The position numbers and the translations under genes were made by a program. The notes below the pieces were generated by a model, which saw only the letters and a list, made by a program, of their open reading frames with translations, was not told where the DNA came from and searched no databases. A stretch of DNA of 64,000 bases from Larix kaempferi (taxonomy: Eukaryota > Streptophyta > Pinopsida > Pinales > Pinaceae): positions 7,688,001-7,752,000 of the forward strand of contig BSBM01000186.1 of assembly GCA_027924585.1 (NCBI GenBank). Direction: 5' to 3'. Position 1 is the first letter of the stretch. Each line of letters starts with the position of its first letter. Shown piece after piece: positions 46,592-57,887 of this stretch.

Positions 46592-49500
46592 TCAAAATAG
46601 TGAGGGAAAATCTCGACGCATGGTCTCTGCATCCTCCCAGGTAGCAGACCCTGGGCTATACTTGTCCCATTGGACCTTAACTTGGTCCACATGGCGACTA
46701 CGGAGCTGTCGAACCCTACGATCAAGTATACGTAATGGTTCGACCCTGAAGGTTCCCTCGTCCGAGACCTGCAATTCCTTCCAATGAATTTTGTGAGTCT
46801 CATCAGCTATGTAATGTCGTAATACAGAAACATGAAATACATTATGAGTTTTATGCAAGTGGGGTGGCAGCGCGAGACGATAAGCAACTGGTCCGATTTT
46901 CTCAAGAATTTCAAATGGACCTATAAAGCGAGGTGACAACTTGGTACCCTTCCCAAACCGAATGGTACTTTTATTTGGTCTGATGCGAATAAATACACGA
47001 TCCCCTACTCCATAAGTTCTATCTGATCTGTGTGCATCAGCGTAACTCGTTTGCCTATCCTGTGCTTCCTTCAGCCGCTGCCTAATCTGTATCACTTGCT
47101 CCTCCATTTCCTGAATTAATTCAGGCCCAATTAAAACTCGATCCTCTAACCTGTCCCAACTGAGTGGTGTCCTGCACGGCCTCCCATACAATGCCTGATA
47201 TGGCGGCATACCAATGGAGCTGTGATGACTATTGTTGTATGCAAACTCCACTAAAGGAAGATATTTCTCCCACTGTGTCTGCTGATCCATAACATACATC
47301 CTAAGCATGTCCTCCATCACTTGATTCACCCTCTCAGTCTATCCATCTGTCTCGGGGTGATAAGCTGAGCTTAAGTTCAACTGTGTCCCTAATGCTGACT
47401 GCATGCTTGTCCAAAATCTGGAGGTGAACTTAGGGTCTCTGTCAGAGATTATCTTTTTAGGAACTCCATGAAGACGTACAATCTCATTTATGAATACCCT
47501 TGCCACATCTGTCACATCATAGGTGTCTCTGACTGGAATGAAGTGAGCACTTTTGGTCAGTTTGTCAACTACCACCAAAATAGCATTATGTCTCAGAGAT
47601 GTGAGTGGTAATCCTACAACGAAGTCCATGGAAATGACTTCCCATTTAGTCATAGGAATATCATGCGGTTGTAGGAGACCGGCCGGGTGACGATGATCTG
47701 CCTTCACTTGTTGACACTCAAGGCACTTCGAAACAAAATCCACTACATCCATCTTCATACCTGGCCAAAAGAAGAGTTGCTTCATGTCAGCATACATCTT
47801 CTTCACCCCTGGGTGCTCACAGTAATGTGATCTATGGGCCTCTCTAAGGATTGTTTTCCTGATATCACCTTCCTTAGGAACACACATCCTTCCCTGATAC
47901 CGCAACAATCCGTCTTCCTCAAGATGGTACCCATCATACTTCAATTCCTGTTCCTTTCCATTCTGAATAGCTGAGGTTACTTTTAGATACCAACTATCGC
48001 CCAATAGTTGTCCTAGTACCCTTTCCCTCAAGTCAACCTTCAAGGGAATTAAGGAGAAAAGTCTCGGCCTTCGGCTTAGAGCGTCTGCCACCACATTCTC
48101 CTTTCCTTTGATGTAAGAGATACCAAAGTCATACTCACTCATGAACTCACTCCATCTCCTTTGCCTAGCATTCAAATCCCTTTGGGTAAATATGTACTGC
48201 AAGCTCTGATGGTCTGTTTTAAGGGTGAAGCTTCTACCAACTAGGTAGTGTCTCCATAACTTTAGTGCCAACATTACTGCTGCCAATTCTAGATCATGCG
48301 TGGCATACTGCTCCTCATGAGGTTTCAACTTTCGAGATGCATAAGCTATTACCCCACCTTCCTGCATCAACACCGCTCCTAATCCTTGCTTCGAGGCATC
48401 GGTGCATACCATGAAATCTTTATCCATGTCTGGTACCCGCAAGACTGGTGCACTTGTCAACAATCTTTTTAACTCTGTAAAAGCGGCATCGCATTCATCG
48501 GTCCATTCATACCGGATTCCCTTGCGTTGCAAGGTGGTAATAGGTTTTGCAATTTTAGAAAATCCTTCCACAAACCTCCGGTAATAGCCTGCTAACCCCA
48601 TGAAGCTGCGCACCTCATGAGCATTCCTTGGAATTGGCCAATCTTCAATGGCCTTTACCTTTTCTGGGTCTACGGAAATCCCTTCACCTGAGATGATGTG
48701 CCCCAAGTAGTGAATCTCTTTTTGGAAGAAGGAACACTTTGACAATTTACCATAAAGTTTATGTTCCCTTAAGCACGTCAAGACTAACCGCAAGTGTTCC
48801 TCGTGCTCCTTCTCATTCTTAGAATAGATAAGAATATCATCTAAGAAGACCTGAACAAAGCGGTCCAAGTATTTTCGGAAGACCCCATTCATGAGGCTCA
48901 TGAATACAGCTGGAGCATTGGTCAAACCAAATGGTACCACTACAAACTCGTAATGCCCAAATCGAGTTCGAAAGGCAGTCTTAGGAATGTCGCCTTCCTT
49001 GATCCTCAACTGGTGATACCCTGATCGTAAATCAATCTTTGAGAAGACTGACGCACCTTTCATTTGATCAAAGAGGTCATCAATTCTTGGTATGGGATAC
49101 CTGTTCTTCACTGTGGCTTTGTTCAAATCTCTGTAATCTATGCACAGTCGCAGGGATCCATCCTTCTTCTTAACGAAGATCACTGGTGCTCCCCACGGCG
49201 AGATACTAGGTCTAATCAGTCCCAAATCTAGCAATTCTTTTAACTGGATCTGTAACTCACGGAGCTCTGGAGTTGTCATTCTATAAGGAGTTTTTGAGAT
49301 AGGTTCTGCACCAGGTTTTAGTTCAATTGTGAAATCGAGCTCTCTTTCTGGAGGTAGTCCTGGTAATTCCTTCGGAAAGACATCCTTGAACTCAGAAAGT
49401 ACTGGGTAAGAATTAAAGGAAGGTCCTTTACTATCGCTCACGGCCTCCACTACGAATAACTGGCATCCTTGTCTTAGGCACCGCTTAGCTTTCACCATAG

Positions 49501-51112
49501 AGATGAAACGGAGGGATACCTTCCTCTTCAAGCCTTGGATTTGAATTGTCCTTCCCTCGTCATCGAGGCACAACACCATCTTCGCATAGCAGTCTAAGAA
49601 AGCTCTATGGCCTTCTAACCAATCCATGCCAATAATGAGGTCATAAGTCCCCAAATTGGTGACATAAGCATCCAACTTAGTGGTGCAAACTCCTAAGTCA
49701 ACCTCACAACTTCTCACTTTAAGACCTACTGGTTGCTTTGCTCCTGAAGCCATTTCAACCAGTTTGAAATCCTCGTGCTCGTAGGCTGCCAACCCACATT
49801 TATCTAATGCAAATGGTGAAATAAAACTATCAGTTGCTCCTGGATCAAACAAAATTTTAAGTTTGACATTGTTTACATTACCAGTGGATTCTACTACGGT
49901 AGACTGATGTTCTGCCTGGTGGTTATGCACCGCTGCATGAATCCGATGACTGTTACCCGAACTATCCATGGGTGCCTTTCCTTCCCTGTGCCTGCTGCTT
50001 GACTGACCCTTGGGACAGTCTCGCTGGAAATGAGGACCTCCGCATCCCCAACAAGAGAGATTGGGAGGGGCTTGCCTGTTGCTCGAAGGAATCCTCTGAG
50101 ATGAGTTCCTTCCCCTGGTTCCTCTAAAACCCCTTGCTCCTCTATAGGAACTTCCCTGTGTACGTCCCTGGCTTTGGTGGGTTGCGGACGATGCCTGCGA
50201 GATTGAGTTAACTGAAGTATTACCCCTCGGTGTGAACCGGTTACCATAAGGAGGAGGCCTAGATTGTCCTCCCCTGAAGTAAGGGCGTGACGCCTTCCCT
50301 GTAACATACTGATTGGTTCCTGTCAACTTACTACCCCCTTTTCCATCTGACATATCAGCTGCATAACGAGCATACTCAACTGCCATGGCAACTGAAGTTG
50401 GCTTCCACATCCGTACAGCAGCTCTAATCTTGTAGTTAAGTCCATACACAAAATGCTCTACCTGACAATCATCTGCATCAAGGTAAGGAACATATTTTAC
50501 CAGTTCCATAAATCGAGATTCATACTCCTCCACCGTCTTGTCTCCCTGTACTAAGGCATGGAGTGCACCTGCCTGTTCTTCCTTGTAGTAATTTGGCAAA
50601 TACTTCATGTGGAACCTCTCCTCGAACAGTTCCCAAGAAGTTGTAAGAGGAGTAAGGTGCAACTGCTTCTCGAGATCTGACCACCAATTCAAAGCATCAC
50701 CTTTAAGCTGAAAGACGGCCATCCTAGCCTTGGAACTAGATGTGTACTCATTCAATGCGAAGCATCTCTTCATGCCTTCCAGCCATGCTTCGGCATGCTT
50801 ACCGGGTCGTCCTCCTGAAAACTCTGGAACTTTTATCTTTTGTAACTCCCTCGATATGTCCTGAAGCGGTTCCAGTCTTGGGCCATGTGCCCTTTCATAG
50901 TTCTCTCGACTCACTTGAGTGGTTTCCACCTCAGCGGCCCTTTCCGACTGCCTGTTCATCGTGGTCATAATAGCCTCCAATGATCTCATTATGATCTGCA
51001 TTTCTGGTGTTGAGGTTGGTGGTGGCGGTGTTGGCGGCGACGACGGTGGCGGAGGTGGCGGTGACGGTGGTCGACCTTGACCCCGACCTCGACCTCTGCG
51101 TGTTGTTACCAT
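46592..51112 (-). CDS. Element D gag-pol polyprotein, one in-frame stop
   Basis: One frame from ATG 51112: 1257 residues, a single TAG at about 47338, then 245 more residues in the same frame to 46592. Seen in order: a Pro-rich N-terminus (15-36), Gag core (about 95-250), zinc knuckle [13 protein letters not shown] (354-366), protease ([11 protein letters not shown], 420-430, with Pro where Ser or Thr is usual), RT (about 615-830, box VFLDD at 755-759), RNase H (about 898-1015: [29 protein letters not shown]), and integrase (HHCC at about 1093-1133; catalytic Asp1163 and Asp1224). The stop falls just before the region with the catalytic Glu. The second part carries the integrase C-terminal domain and a chromodomain ([20 protein letters not shown]). 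Apart from that stop, the gene looks intact. Confidence 0.95.
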
Positions 51113-51799
51113 GATAGTTCCTGTGGTTTTGCAATAAAATCATATCCTTAGTTGTTCAATCAAATACACGCAGAACTAAAATGTAAGTATTCATACTTTA
51201 TACCTATGTGTAAGGAATAACTTGCATTATGGGATAACAAATTGTCAGGATTAGCATAGTAAAATCCACAATCGTTTTTATTTAAACAATTTTTGTCATG
51301 GTGTTCAGCTCGTCACGCTGATCTTAACGGTGTCCTGTTTTTGAGATTTCGGGTCTCTCTCATCCCTTCGACTAGGAGTTGAAATCTCGGCAAATTTTAT
51401 TTATTTATTTATTTATTTTTATTTTATAAGAAATCAAATAAATAACTATAATTTTACTAATCCTAGCATGAGATGTAAACCATAATTAATTAAACCATAA
51501 TTCATATTAATTTTTAATTCTAATTCTAATTCATGTATTAATCACTAAATTGAAATTATAGTTTTGTTAAATTTTAATTAATTGATAATTGTGCTAATAA
51601 ATTTAACCAAGTTTAATTTAGCCAAACAAAAAAAAAAAAAAAAAAAAAACAAAAAACAAAAAAAAAACTTTAAATTATTTTAAAGTTTTCGAATAATTGA
51701 CAACATTGAATTGTAATAATTAATTTAAATTTTTAACAATTTTTAAATCAATTACCAAATTTAGATAATTTACTTTGTTCGAATAATAACACTAACCTA

Positions 51800-52565
51800 C
51801 CCCCAAGATCTTCATGGGCCCGTCGCGCCCTTGCATGAGGCCCACGCGTCCTCCTACTGCCATGAGAAGAAGCATGAAGGCACGTGGTCTCTCCACACAC
51901 CCCACCGCCATGCGAAAGTGGGGGAAACCCTAAATAGGGTCAATCCCCAAGACGCGGCCATTTCCGCCCTCTCTCTTGCAGTTTTAGCTCTGCAACTCTT
52001 GCCGAACTCGGCTGCTAGGCGTGGTGGAGCTATGGGTTCATTTAGTTCAGTACCAAAATGGTCTGGTCTGCATCTCTTATGTGCTCCAAGGCATGGGCCG
52101 CAACATACCACGGATCATAACACTGGAGGCCTTGCTATCTGGAGGGGCGGCATTCGACCTGCGCATCAACGTCCCACTGTGGAAAGCGCTCTTCACACTC
52201 ATCCTGACAGGCGCATATGAGAGTGACTATGTTTATCTGTAGTGCGCAAGATTATTTGCCGTCCTGCTGTGAATAGTGCAGTGGATGATGCGTGTTTCCC
52301 CTCGGCTTGGCGGATGATGCAGTCCTGATATATCTTTATTATACAGGAAATAAAAGAGCATCTGGGCTAGGCTCTTATGTGAGCTTAGCACCTGGGGCTG
52401 TAGTTTAGTGCAGCTGGGCTCTTGTGTGAGCTTAGCGCTTGGATTTCGATGGTAGGCGTGGTGGATAGCTAGAGGATTTGCCACCCATTCGGAGATTTGC
52501 CACCAATTCGGAGATTTTCCACCCACCCTTGATTTTCATCGTCGTTAGCATTATTCAGGATAGAT
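51800..52565 (+). other. GC-rich island before the captured hydroxylase exon
   Basis: GC content rises sharply at 51800, with phrases such as GAAACCCTAAATAGGG and CCCCAAGACGCGGCC that look like plant promoter or 5' UTR sequence. Both strands have open frames up to about 130 codons, but I recognise none. It may be the upstream region of the captured hydroxylase gene, or a piece of a third gene. Confidence 0.4.
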
Positions 52566-53057
52566 ATGGCGGAATACAAATGCCTGATACGTCCGGGGTT
52601 CCTTTCTCATGATGTCTGCAAGGAGCTGGAATTTATACACAAAAGTTGTAGCACCGTTGGCTACAGACCCCGTGTTTTCTCAACTACTCTCGCACATTTG
52701 ATTGCCACCAACTCTGCTTATCTTATCATGCCTTTTATTCCTATCAGAGGTGGGTAACCCAGGTTTGAATCGATTTAAAGGTTTATATAATTTCCAAACA
52801 TCGTGCAACATGAATATGCGTGGTTCTAATAGTTTGGAAGAAAGAAAAAAAATGGCTGCCAATTGAAGTTTGCAAATCTAATCGTGTGAAATGATCAGAA
52901 AGGCTAAAGGAGATCATAGAGGATTTCTTCGGTTGCCAGTACGAGCTCTCTGTAGGATTTACCGGTCTGATAAGTCCATGCAGGCTGTATGCTATTTAAA
53001 CAACCACGGTGAGGACTTTAAAGGTGGTCTGTTCCACTTAAGAAGGGAAAAAGAAGG
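52566..53057 (+). pseudogene. Captured fragment of a PKHD-type 2OG-Fe(II) hydroxylase, HxD exon missing
   Basis: Plant PKHD-type hydroxylases use Fe(II), oxygen and 2-oxoglutarate to hydroxylate substrates. Exon 1 (52566-52749; MAEYKCLIRPGFLSHDV, then FIHKSCSTVGYRPRVFSTTL) ends at a GTGGGT donor. A 149-base intron ends in CAG at 52898. Exon 2 starts with ERLKEIIEDFFGCQYEL and runs to FTGLIS (about 52971). It is then joined, near 52972-52983, to what looks like an intron end (CATGCAG) followed by AVCYLNNHGEDFKGGLFH (52984 on). The roughly 20-25 residues with the iron-binding His-x-Asp are gone and the frame changes. The distal His and the C-terminal part are also absent or unrecognisable. The copy is not catalytic. 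Recognition is from memory of the plant family and is strong for these motifs. Confidence 0.85.
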
Positions 53058-53619
53058 TAACAATCTTGTGTGAGTTCGGCGGTTGAATGCATGGAAGTCA
53101 TGCGTGGTACCTGTTACGACTTGGTAGCTGGCTGCTTGCATTCTGAATTGGATAGGCTCTCGGTGTTGAGCTCTGAGCCGGTGTATCAAATATTGGATCT
53201 CAGAATATGCAACAGGAAACTTGTCGAGCTCGGGGTGCATATCAGTCCCTGCGTTAGATGGGTTTGTGCTAGGAGATAGAGATTACTGCAATTTTAAGGA
53301 TGACCTCGGTTCTCTGCAGTAAGAGCCTTATGACTTGTCACTTCAGGATTGAAGATCCATCCATCCACGGCCAAATTATGCATAATCTTATTACAATTGG
53401 GTGGCGCTGTAAATTTTGCATGAAAGAGGATGCCCTTTTTCAGATCCAGTGATAATTTGATTTTGATTTTGAGTTGGCAAAGCTCAATGTTCAAACGATA
53501 CCTCAATGTACAGGTTTTAGAGTTTTCATTTTATCTTTCGCGTCTTATTGTTATTTAAAAGTCGACTAGGTGCGTTCAGAGAGAGATTAGGTTTTACTGT
53601 ACGTGTCCAACGCTTGCAG

Positions 53620-53820
53620 GGCTGATCGAGCTAGAGGAGCTGCGATCTCTTCTCTCCAAGAGACGGAGATCCATCAGAAGATGATTGTTTGCGTGCCATT
53701 AGTAAACTTAAGGCACTGGGCAGTGGATTTGAAGTATTTTCTGTTGGGAAGAAGAAACGTGTCCGTTCTGTTCCTACCGAATTAAATAAAGACCATAATG
53801 AAATTCTGGAAATGGCTCAG
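53620..53820 (+). pseudogene. VPS22: Captured exon of ESCRT-II subunit VPS22/SNF8, frameshifted
   Basis: VPS22 is a winged-helix subunit of ESCRT-II, which sorts ubiquitinated membrane proteins at endosomes. The exon starts after CTTGCAG ([15 protein letters not shown]), shifts frame by one near 53660-53672, and continues [48 protein letters not shown], ending at a GTATGT donor (53821). About 8 residues expected between the two halves are missing, so a small deletion caused the shift. No other VPS22 exon is visible on either side. It is plus strand, antisense to element D, about 560 bp after the hydroxylase fragment. The family match is strong; copy function is excluded by truncation. Confidence 0.85.
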
Positions 53821-53879
53821 GTATGTTTTGCAAAACTTGTAGTTTTGAAAAGACAGACTGATTACATTAAATAAATTAT

Positions 53880-55054
53880 ACTTTGTTGTTTTTTTTTTTA
53901 TACGGGAAAATTTCGATTTAATGATTGAATTTGACTGCATATTTAGTGATTAATTTAATAACACACTCCTTGGAAGTTGTCTCTTTGTTTTTTTGTTTTT
54001 TTTTTTTGGGGGGGGATTGCCAAGATTTCTGTCAAATATCAAACTCTCTGTCCTTTCTGTTTTGCACTAGCTTTTTCCTTCCATCATTTCTGACTGCAAA
54101 CCCTAAGATTTGCAGATATTATTAGTTTTGATTTCAAGGTAGACCTAATACTTTCTGTGGGTTGAGTATGAGGAGATTATAACATAAAACCACGTATTTT
54201 GACAGTGGAATTTAATAAAATATCTAAATATTTATTTTCTTTGGATATTCTTCTTGATCTCATCAAAGATATATGATGCTAGAACTCAGAAATCTTTAAG
54301 AGATAAAGCTTCTGACTGCATTCTAAAATGTGCAGACATCATTACTTTTTCTTGTGTGAGTTCCGAATGTTGGTGGTTATTGCTTTTAACTTTTCACTTT
54401 TAAGTGCTTGATTGAATGGTTAAAGCTAAAACAATATTTTAACTCAGTGGGAGATTGTAAGGGTACAATAGCTATGATTTTCACTGCTTAGTTTTACATA
54501 TAAGCTGTCCTAAAGTGGCGTGTTGGTCTAGAAATCATTTTAGCTAGTTAGGAGTTCTATAAATCTATGGAGGTTTTCATTTGCGGTAATGTATGCTGTT
54601 TTTATTTACTGTTCATATTTCTGATTGATTATACAGGTGCATTATATTAAGGTTTGTTGGGAGTAGGTTCCAGGATGATGCATGGAGTCATAGACTATGT
54701 CATAGTTATAGATTTTTTTTTTTGGCATGTTATATTTGATTGGTTACTAAATGCATCTAAATTTTAAACTGTGTTTGAAATATGGTTTTATTGCATATAT
54801 GAGGATTGAAAACATGAAAACCTAATAGGAAAACACGAGGCTCAAAACCTTAGACTGACTTAGACTTAAGATATAGAATGCCAGGATGTATAAGTTTAGT
54901 GTCCAATATATATATATATTTTTAATGTAATTGTTGTTATCGTTGTGTAGGTACCTTGAAAGATGACTATGGCTGGAGGTCAAGTAGGTAAATTATCAAG
55001 TAAATTTTCTAGGTGAAGCATGAATAGGCCTGTAGGTTCAAGAGTCTGAACAAA
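53880..55054. other. Unassigned AT-rich part of the element D leader
   Basis: Could include intron DNA of the captured VPS22 copy, since it follows directly after a splice donor. I find no further exon. T-runs lie at 53890 and 53995, and a (TA)n patch near 54907. Confidence 0.5.
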
Positions 55055-55067
55055 GGCTCTGATACCA
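55055..55067 (-). other. Element D primer binding site
   Basis: On the minus strand this reads TGGTATCAGAGCC, two bases after the 5' LTR; initiator tRNA-Met type. Confidence 0.92.
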
Positions 55068-55069
55068 TC

Positions 55070-57832
55070 TGTAGTGCTCTGGTTTTTACAGCACTACACT
55101 GTGTAAAATTTCAGGTTTAATTTTCTACGTTTTAAACTTTATCAGTTTATGGAAGTGAATTTCTAAGAATTTCTATGTGCCGAAATAATATTTAGTGTAC
55201 TGTGGTGTTTTCACTAACCTTACATTCGAAATTTGAGATAAACAAACATATCGTTATTTTCTTTTCAACAGCATAAGAATAGGTTTCACAACTTAGTAAA
55301 TCAGTAAATAGCAGTAAATCAGTAAATAGTAAGTTTGCATGTTTACAGTAAGATTTAGCATAATAGTAAATAACGGAAATTACCTGATGCTGATGCTAAC
55401 CGTAAGTTGTAGCAGTTTGTGTAACCCCTTAGACAGCCAAACTGAAGTGTCCACCCTACCGACCAGCTATAATCTTGCTGGCCCTTGGAAATCAAAGGAT
55501 TTCCAAGCCCCCGAGCCCACAATCTGATAATCCTGAGAGCAGTCTTTCCTTCTGTTCTCAAAATCCTTCTGTTCTCCAATCAAACTTTCTGTCCTCCCAA
55601 CTTCTGTTCTCCAAACTTCTTTTCTCTCCCATAAAAAAAACCTCCCCTTTCTCCAAGCTCTCCCCCTCTATATAATTTCCCTTCCTCGAGAATATCTTGG
55701 GCTTACTCCACCGCCCCAAAATCCCCTTCTCGAGCCCCTCAACACTTACTCCTATCACCAGTTCATTTATACACGGTTCTTTATAAAAATGTATAATTAA
55801 TTACTCTCATGGAAAAGTTAGTTGGTTTTGGATTGACGGTCGTAAGTATTTGTTACGGTGGGGATTATCACCCAAAGGTTATCCATTCGAAACAAGCTTC
55901 ATTGAATACAAGTCTATCCGCCATCCTTGATATTTTAATGTTATTAATGTGATTAGTAAAATATTATATAATTAGTTGCCCCCTTGTCAACTTGGACATG
56001 ATGTGTCTTAATGATCCACCTTATCCGTCGAGACTACTTAGCTTGAGGTTTAAATTCCAAGATTAACATTGAATAATTAAATATCCATTTTCCATCACAT
56101 CACGTTTATTCCAAAAATGATTATCTTATTATGGCTAACTTTTGAAATGGAATTAATCACACAATTTTAATTTATAAATCAATATTTTAAATCTTACTTA
56201 TATTGCAATTGTTACGATAGGGATATAAATGTTGCTGGAATATTATTAATTAAGTAATAATAATAATTAGATCACCATTTATTAATTAATAATAATAATT
56301 AAATCACCATTTAACAATAATAAAAGGTGAATTAATCATAGTATTCTTAATTATTTGTTTATCACATGAGTACCCTATCATCAACATAGCATCCTTGTTC
56401 TTATAAACAAAGCACTTGTGAGGGCTTAAACAATTTTACTAATTAATTAGACACTATCATTACCCTATTCACAAGAGTTCTTCTATGACAATGTTAACTG
56501 ACGACACTTGTCTTAGTTTATTATTACAATGTTTTCATATAATTACTAATTCACTTATTTACACATTGACAACCTAACCATTCATTACCTAAGTTGATTG
56601 ATGTATCCTTAACTGAGTTATCTATGACATTTATACTACTATTCAAGCATGACAAGTATGTTATACACCAGTAATATTGTACACGTACAAGGTGTGCATG
56701 CATGGCCAGTGTATGCACATGTCGGACATGTACTATAAACAAACCCCATTCCGCCTATGCATACTTGCTAACTAACAATAGTATCTACCCCCATGCAGAA
56801 GAGCAAGCATAATCTATAGTATAATTACTTTAACATCGTTGGTTATTTAACAGTTAACCCTTTACGATTTAACATCATTGTCTTTATGTTTACATTAGTT
56901 TAATCAATCAAGTACAGGAAGGGTGCCTACTTCCACTAACTCGGAATCAAGGAATACTAAACCCCCAACAGTGCTAACTAACACATCCTCCCATCATAAC
57001 CTACGTCCAGCATCCTCCCTATCCTTCCTCTGCTAGTACAACAGTGGATGTCGGACTCACCGATCTGACCACATAGAACTTGAGAGCGATAGCGTCGGCT
57101 GAACATCGGACCTATCCTCCCCTAGCAGGCATCCGACAATCGTCATCACAACAACATGGGGAGCGTGTCTCAGCACGGCCCTCCCACGACCTCGGGTCTC
57201 ATGGAAACATAGGGTGGGAAACACATCCATCCCTCTCAACATACTGGGCCTACGCCCTTATCAACTCATACTTGCTGCTATCGGGATTATCAGTTTGTGT
57301 TATCGTATCCTCATTTTGGCTGCTAAGGTTTGCTGTATGAACATGTTTTTCCTTTCCAATATATATCAGATCAAGTAACTGGCTATCCCATAGCCCCTGT
57401 GTCCTGTAGGTTAGTGTTTTGCAAAATACAATTTATAGAAAGCATTTTCCCTTGATCGCCAATTGATCCATGTTATCATTTTATTTCATGTAACTTTTTA
57501 GCTCATCATAGATGCGTATGACATATAACATTTCAGCAATTCATATAAGAAGATGGTATCCACGTACCGAATCATACATTTCACATTTCATTAAGGAAAA
57601 CATATAAACATATACTGCAATTGTAAAATAAGGAAATCATATGATAATCATGACATCATAACTGCATAACATAGTAACATCATAATCATGGTGAAATCAT
57701 AAGACAGAGTAACATCATATAATGAGGTCCAATATAGTTTACTCAGTCGAGCTGAGTTCGACAAAATATATAAGAAGTAAAGTATGGTGTGTCTAACTAA
57801 TAAATATGCCGAATCAAAATATGGGCATTACA
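55070..57832 (-). repeat. Element D 5' LTR
   Basis: 2763 bp, co-linear with 43790-46552 at a constant offset of 11280. The clearest differences are a three-base cluster near 55094-55096 and transitions around 55503-55534. Confidence 0.96.
55666..55674 (-). promoter_or_regulatory. Probable TATA box of element D
   Basis: The minus strand reads TATATAGAG within a purine-rich stretch, about 600 bases before the end of the 5' LTR. This would place transcription start near 55640. The same motif occurs in the 3' LTR at 44386-44394. Position and motif are seen; promoter use is inferred. Confidence 0.5.
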
Positions 57833-57887
57833 TTTGGTCTGACTATTAATACAATGATGCTTTTTTTTTTTGCTTAAAAAAAAAAAA

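Larger units (their letters stand above)
51113..55054 (-). other. Enlarged leader of element D with antisense host DNA
   Basis: 3.9 kb separate the primer binding site from gag; leaders of about 1 kb or less (as in A and B) are usual. 51113-51790 is AT-rich, with an A-run at about 51629-51649. 51800-52560 is a GC-rich island. 52566-53057 and 53620-53820 hold host exon fragments on the plus strand, antisense to the element. 53880-55054 is AT-rich and unassigned. No gag-related sequence is seen here. Confidence 0.8.
43790..57832 (-). mobile_element. Element D: young chromovirus carrying host gene fragments
   Basis: 14043 bp. The LTRs (43790-46552 and 55070-57832) are each exactly 2763 bp, aligned without indels, with about 18 mismatches by eye (about 99.3% identical). 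TTTGG target duplications lie at 43785-43789 and 57833-57837. In element direction (right to left) the order is 5' LTR, tRNA-Met primer site, a 3.9-kb leader holding antisense host fragments, gag-pol with a C-terminal chromodomain, polypurine tract and 3' LTR. The domain order and chromodomain fit chromoviruses, with a look like the Tekay/Del group, but the clade is inferred. Confidence 0.96.

Noticed and set aside
52021-52242. 73-codon frame in the GC island of element D's leader
   Set aside because: I tried to match it to small conserved plant proteins and found no convincing motif, so it is described only as part of the GC-rich island.
53070-53279. Frame after the hydroxylase fragment considered as its C-terminal exon
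   Set aside because: No alignment to the expected C-terminal motifs could be seen and no splice junction links it convincingly.
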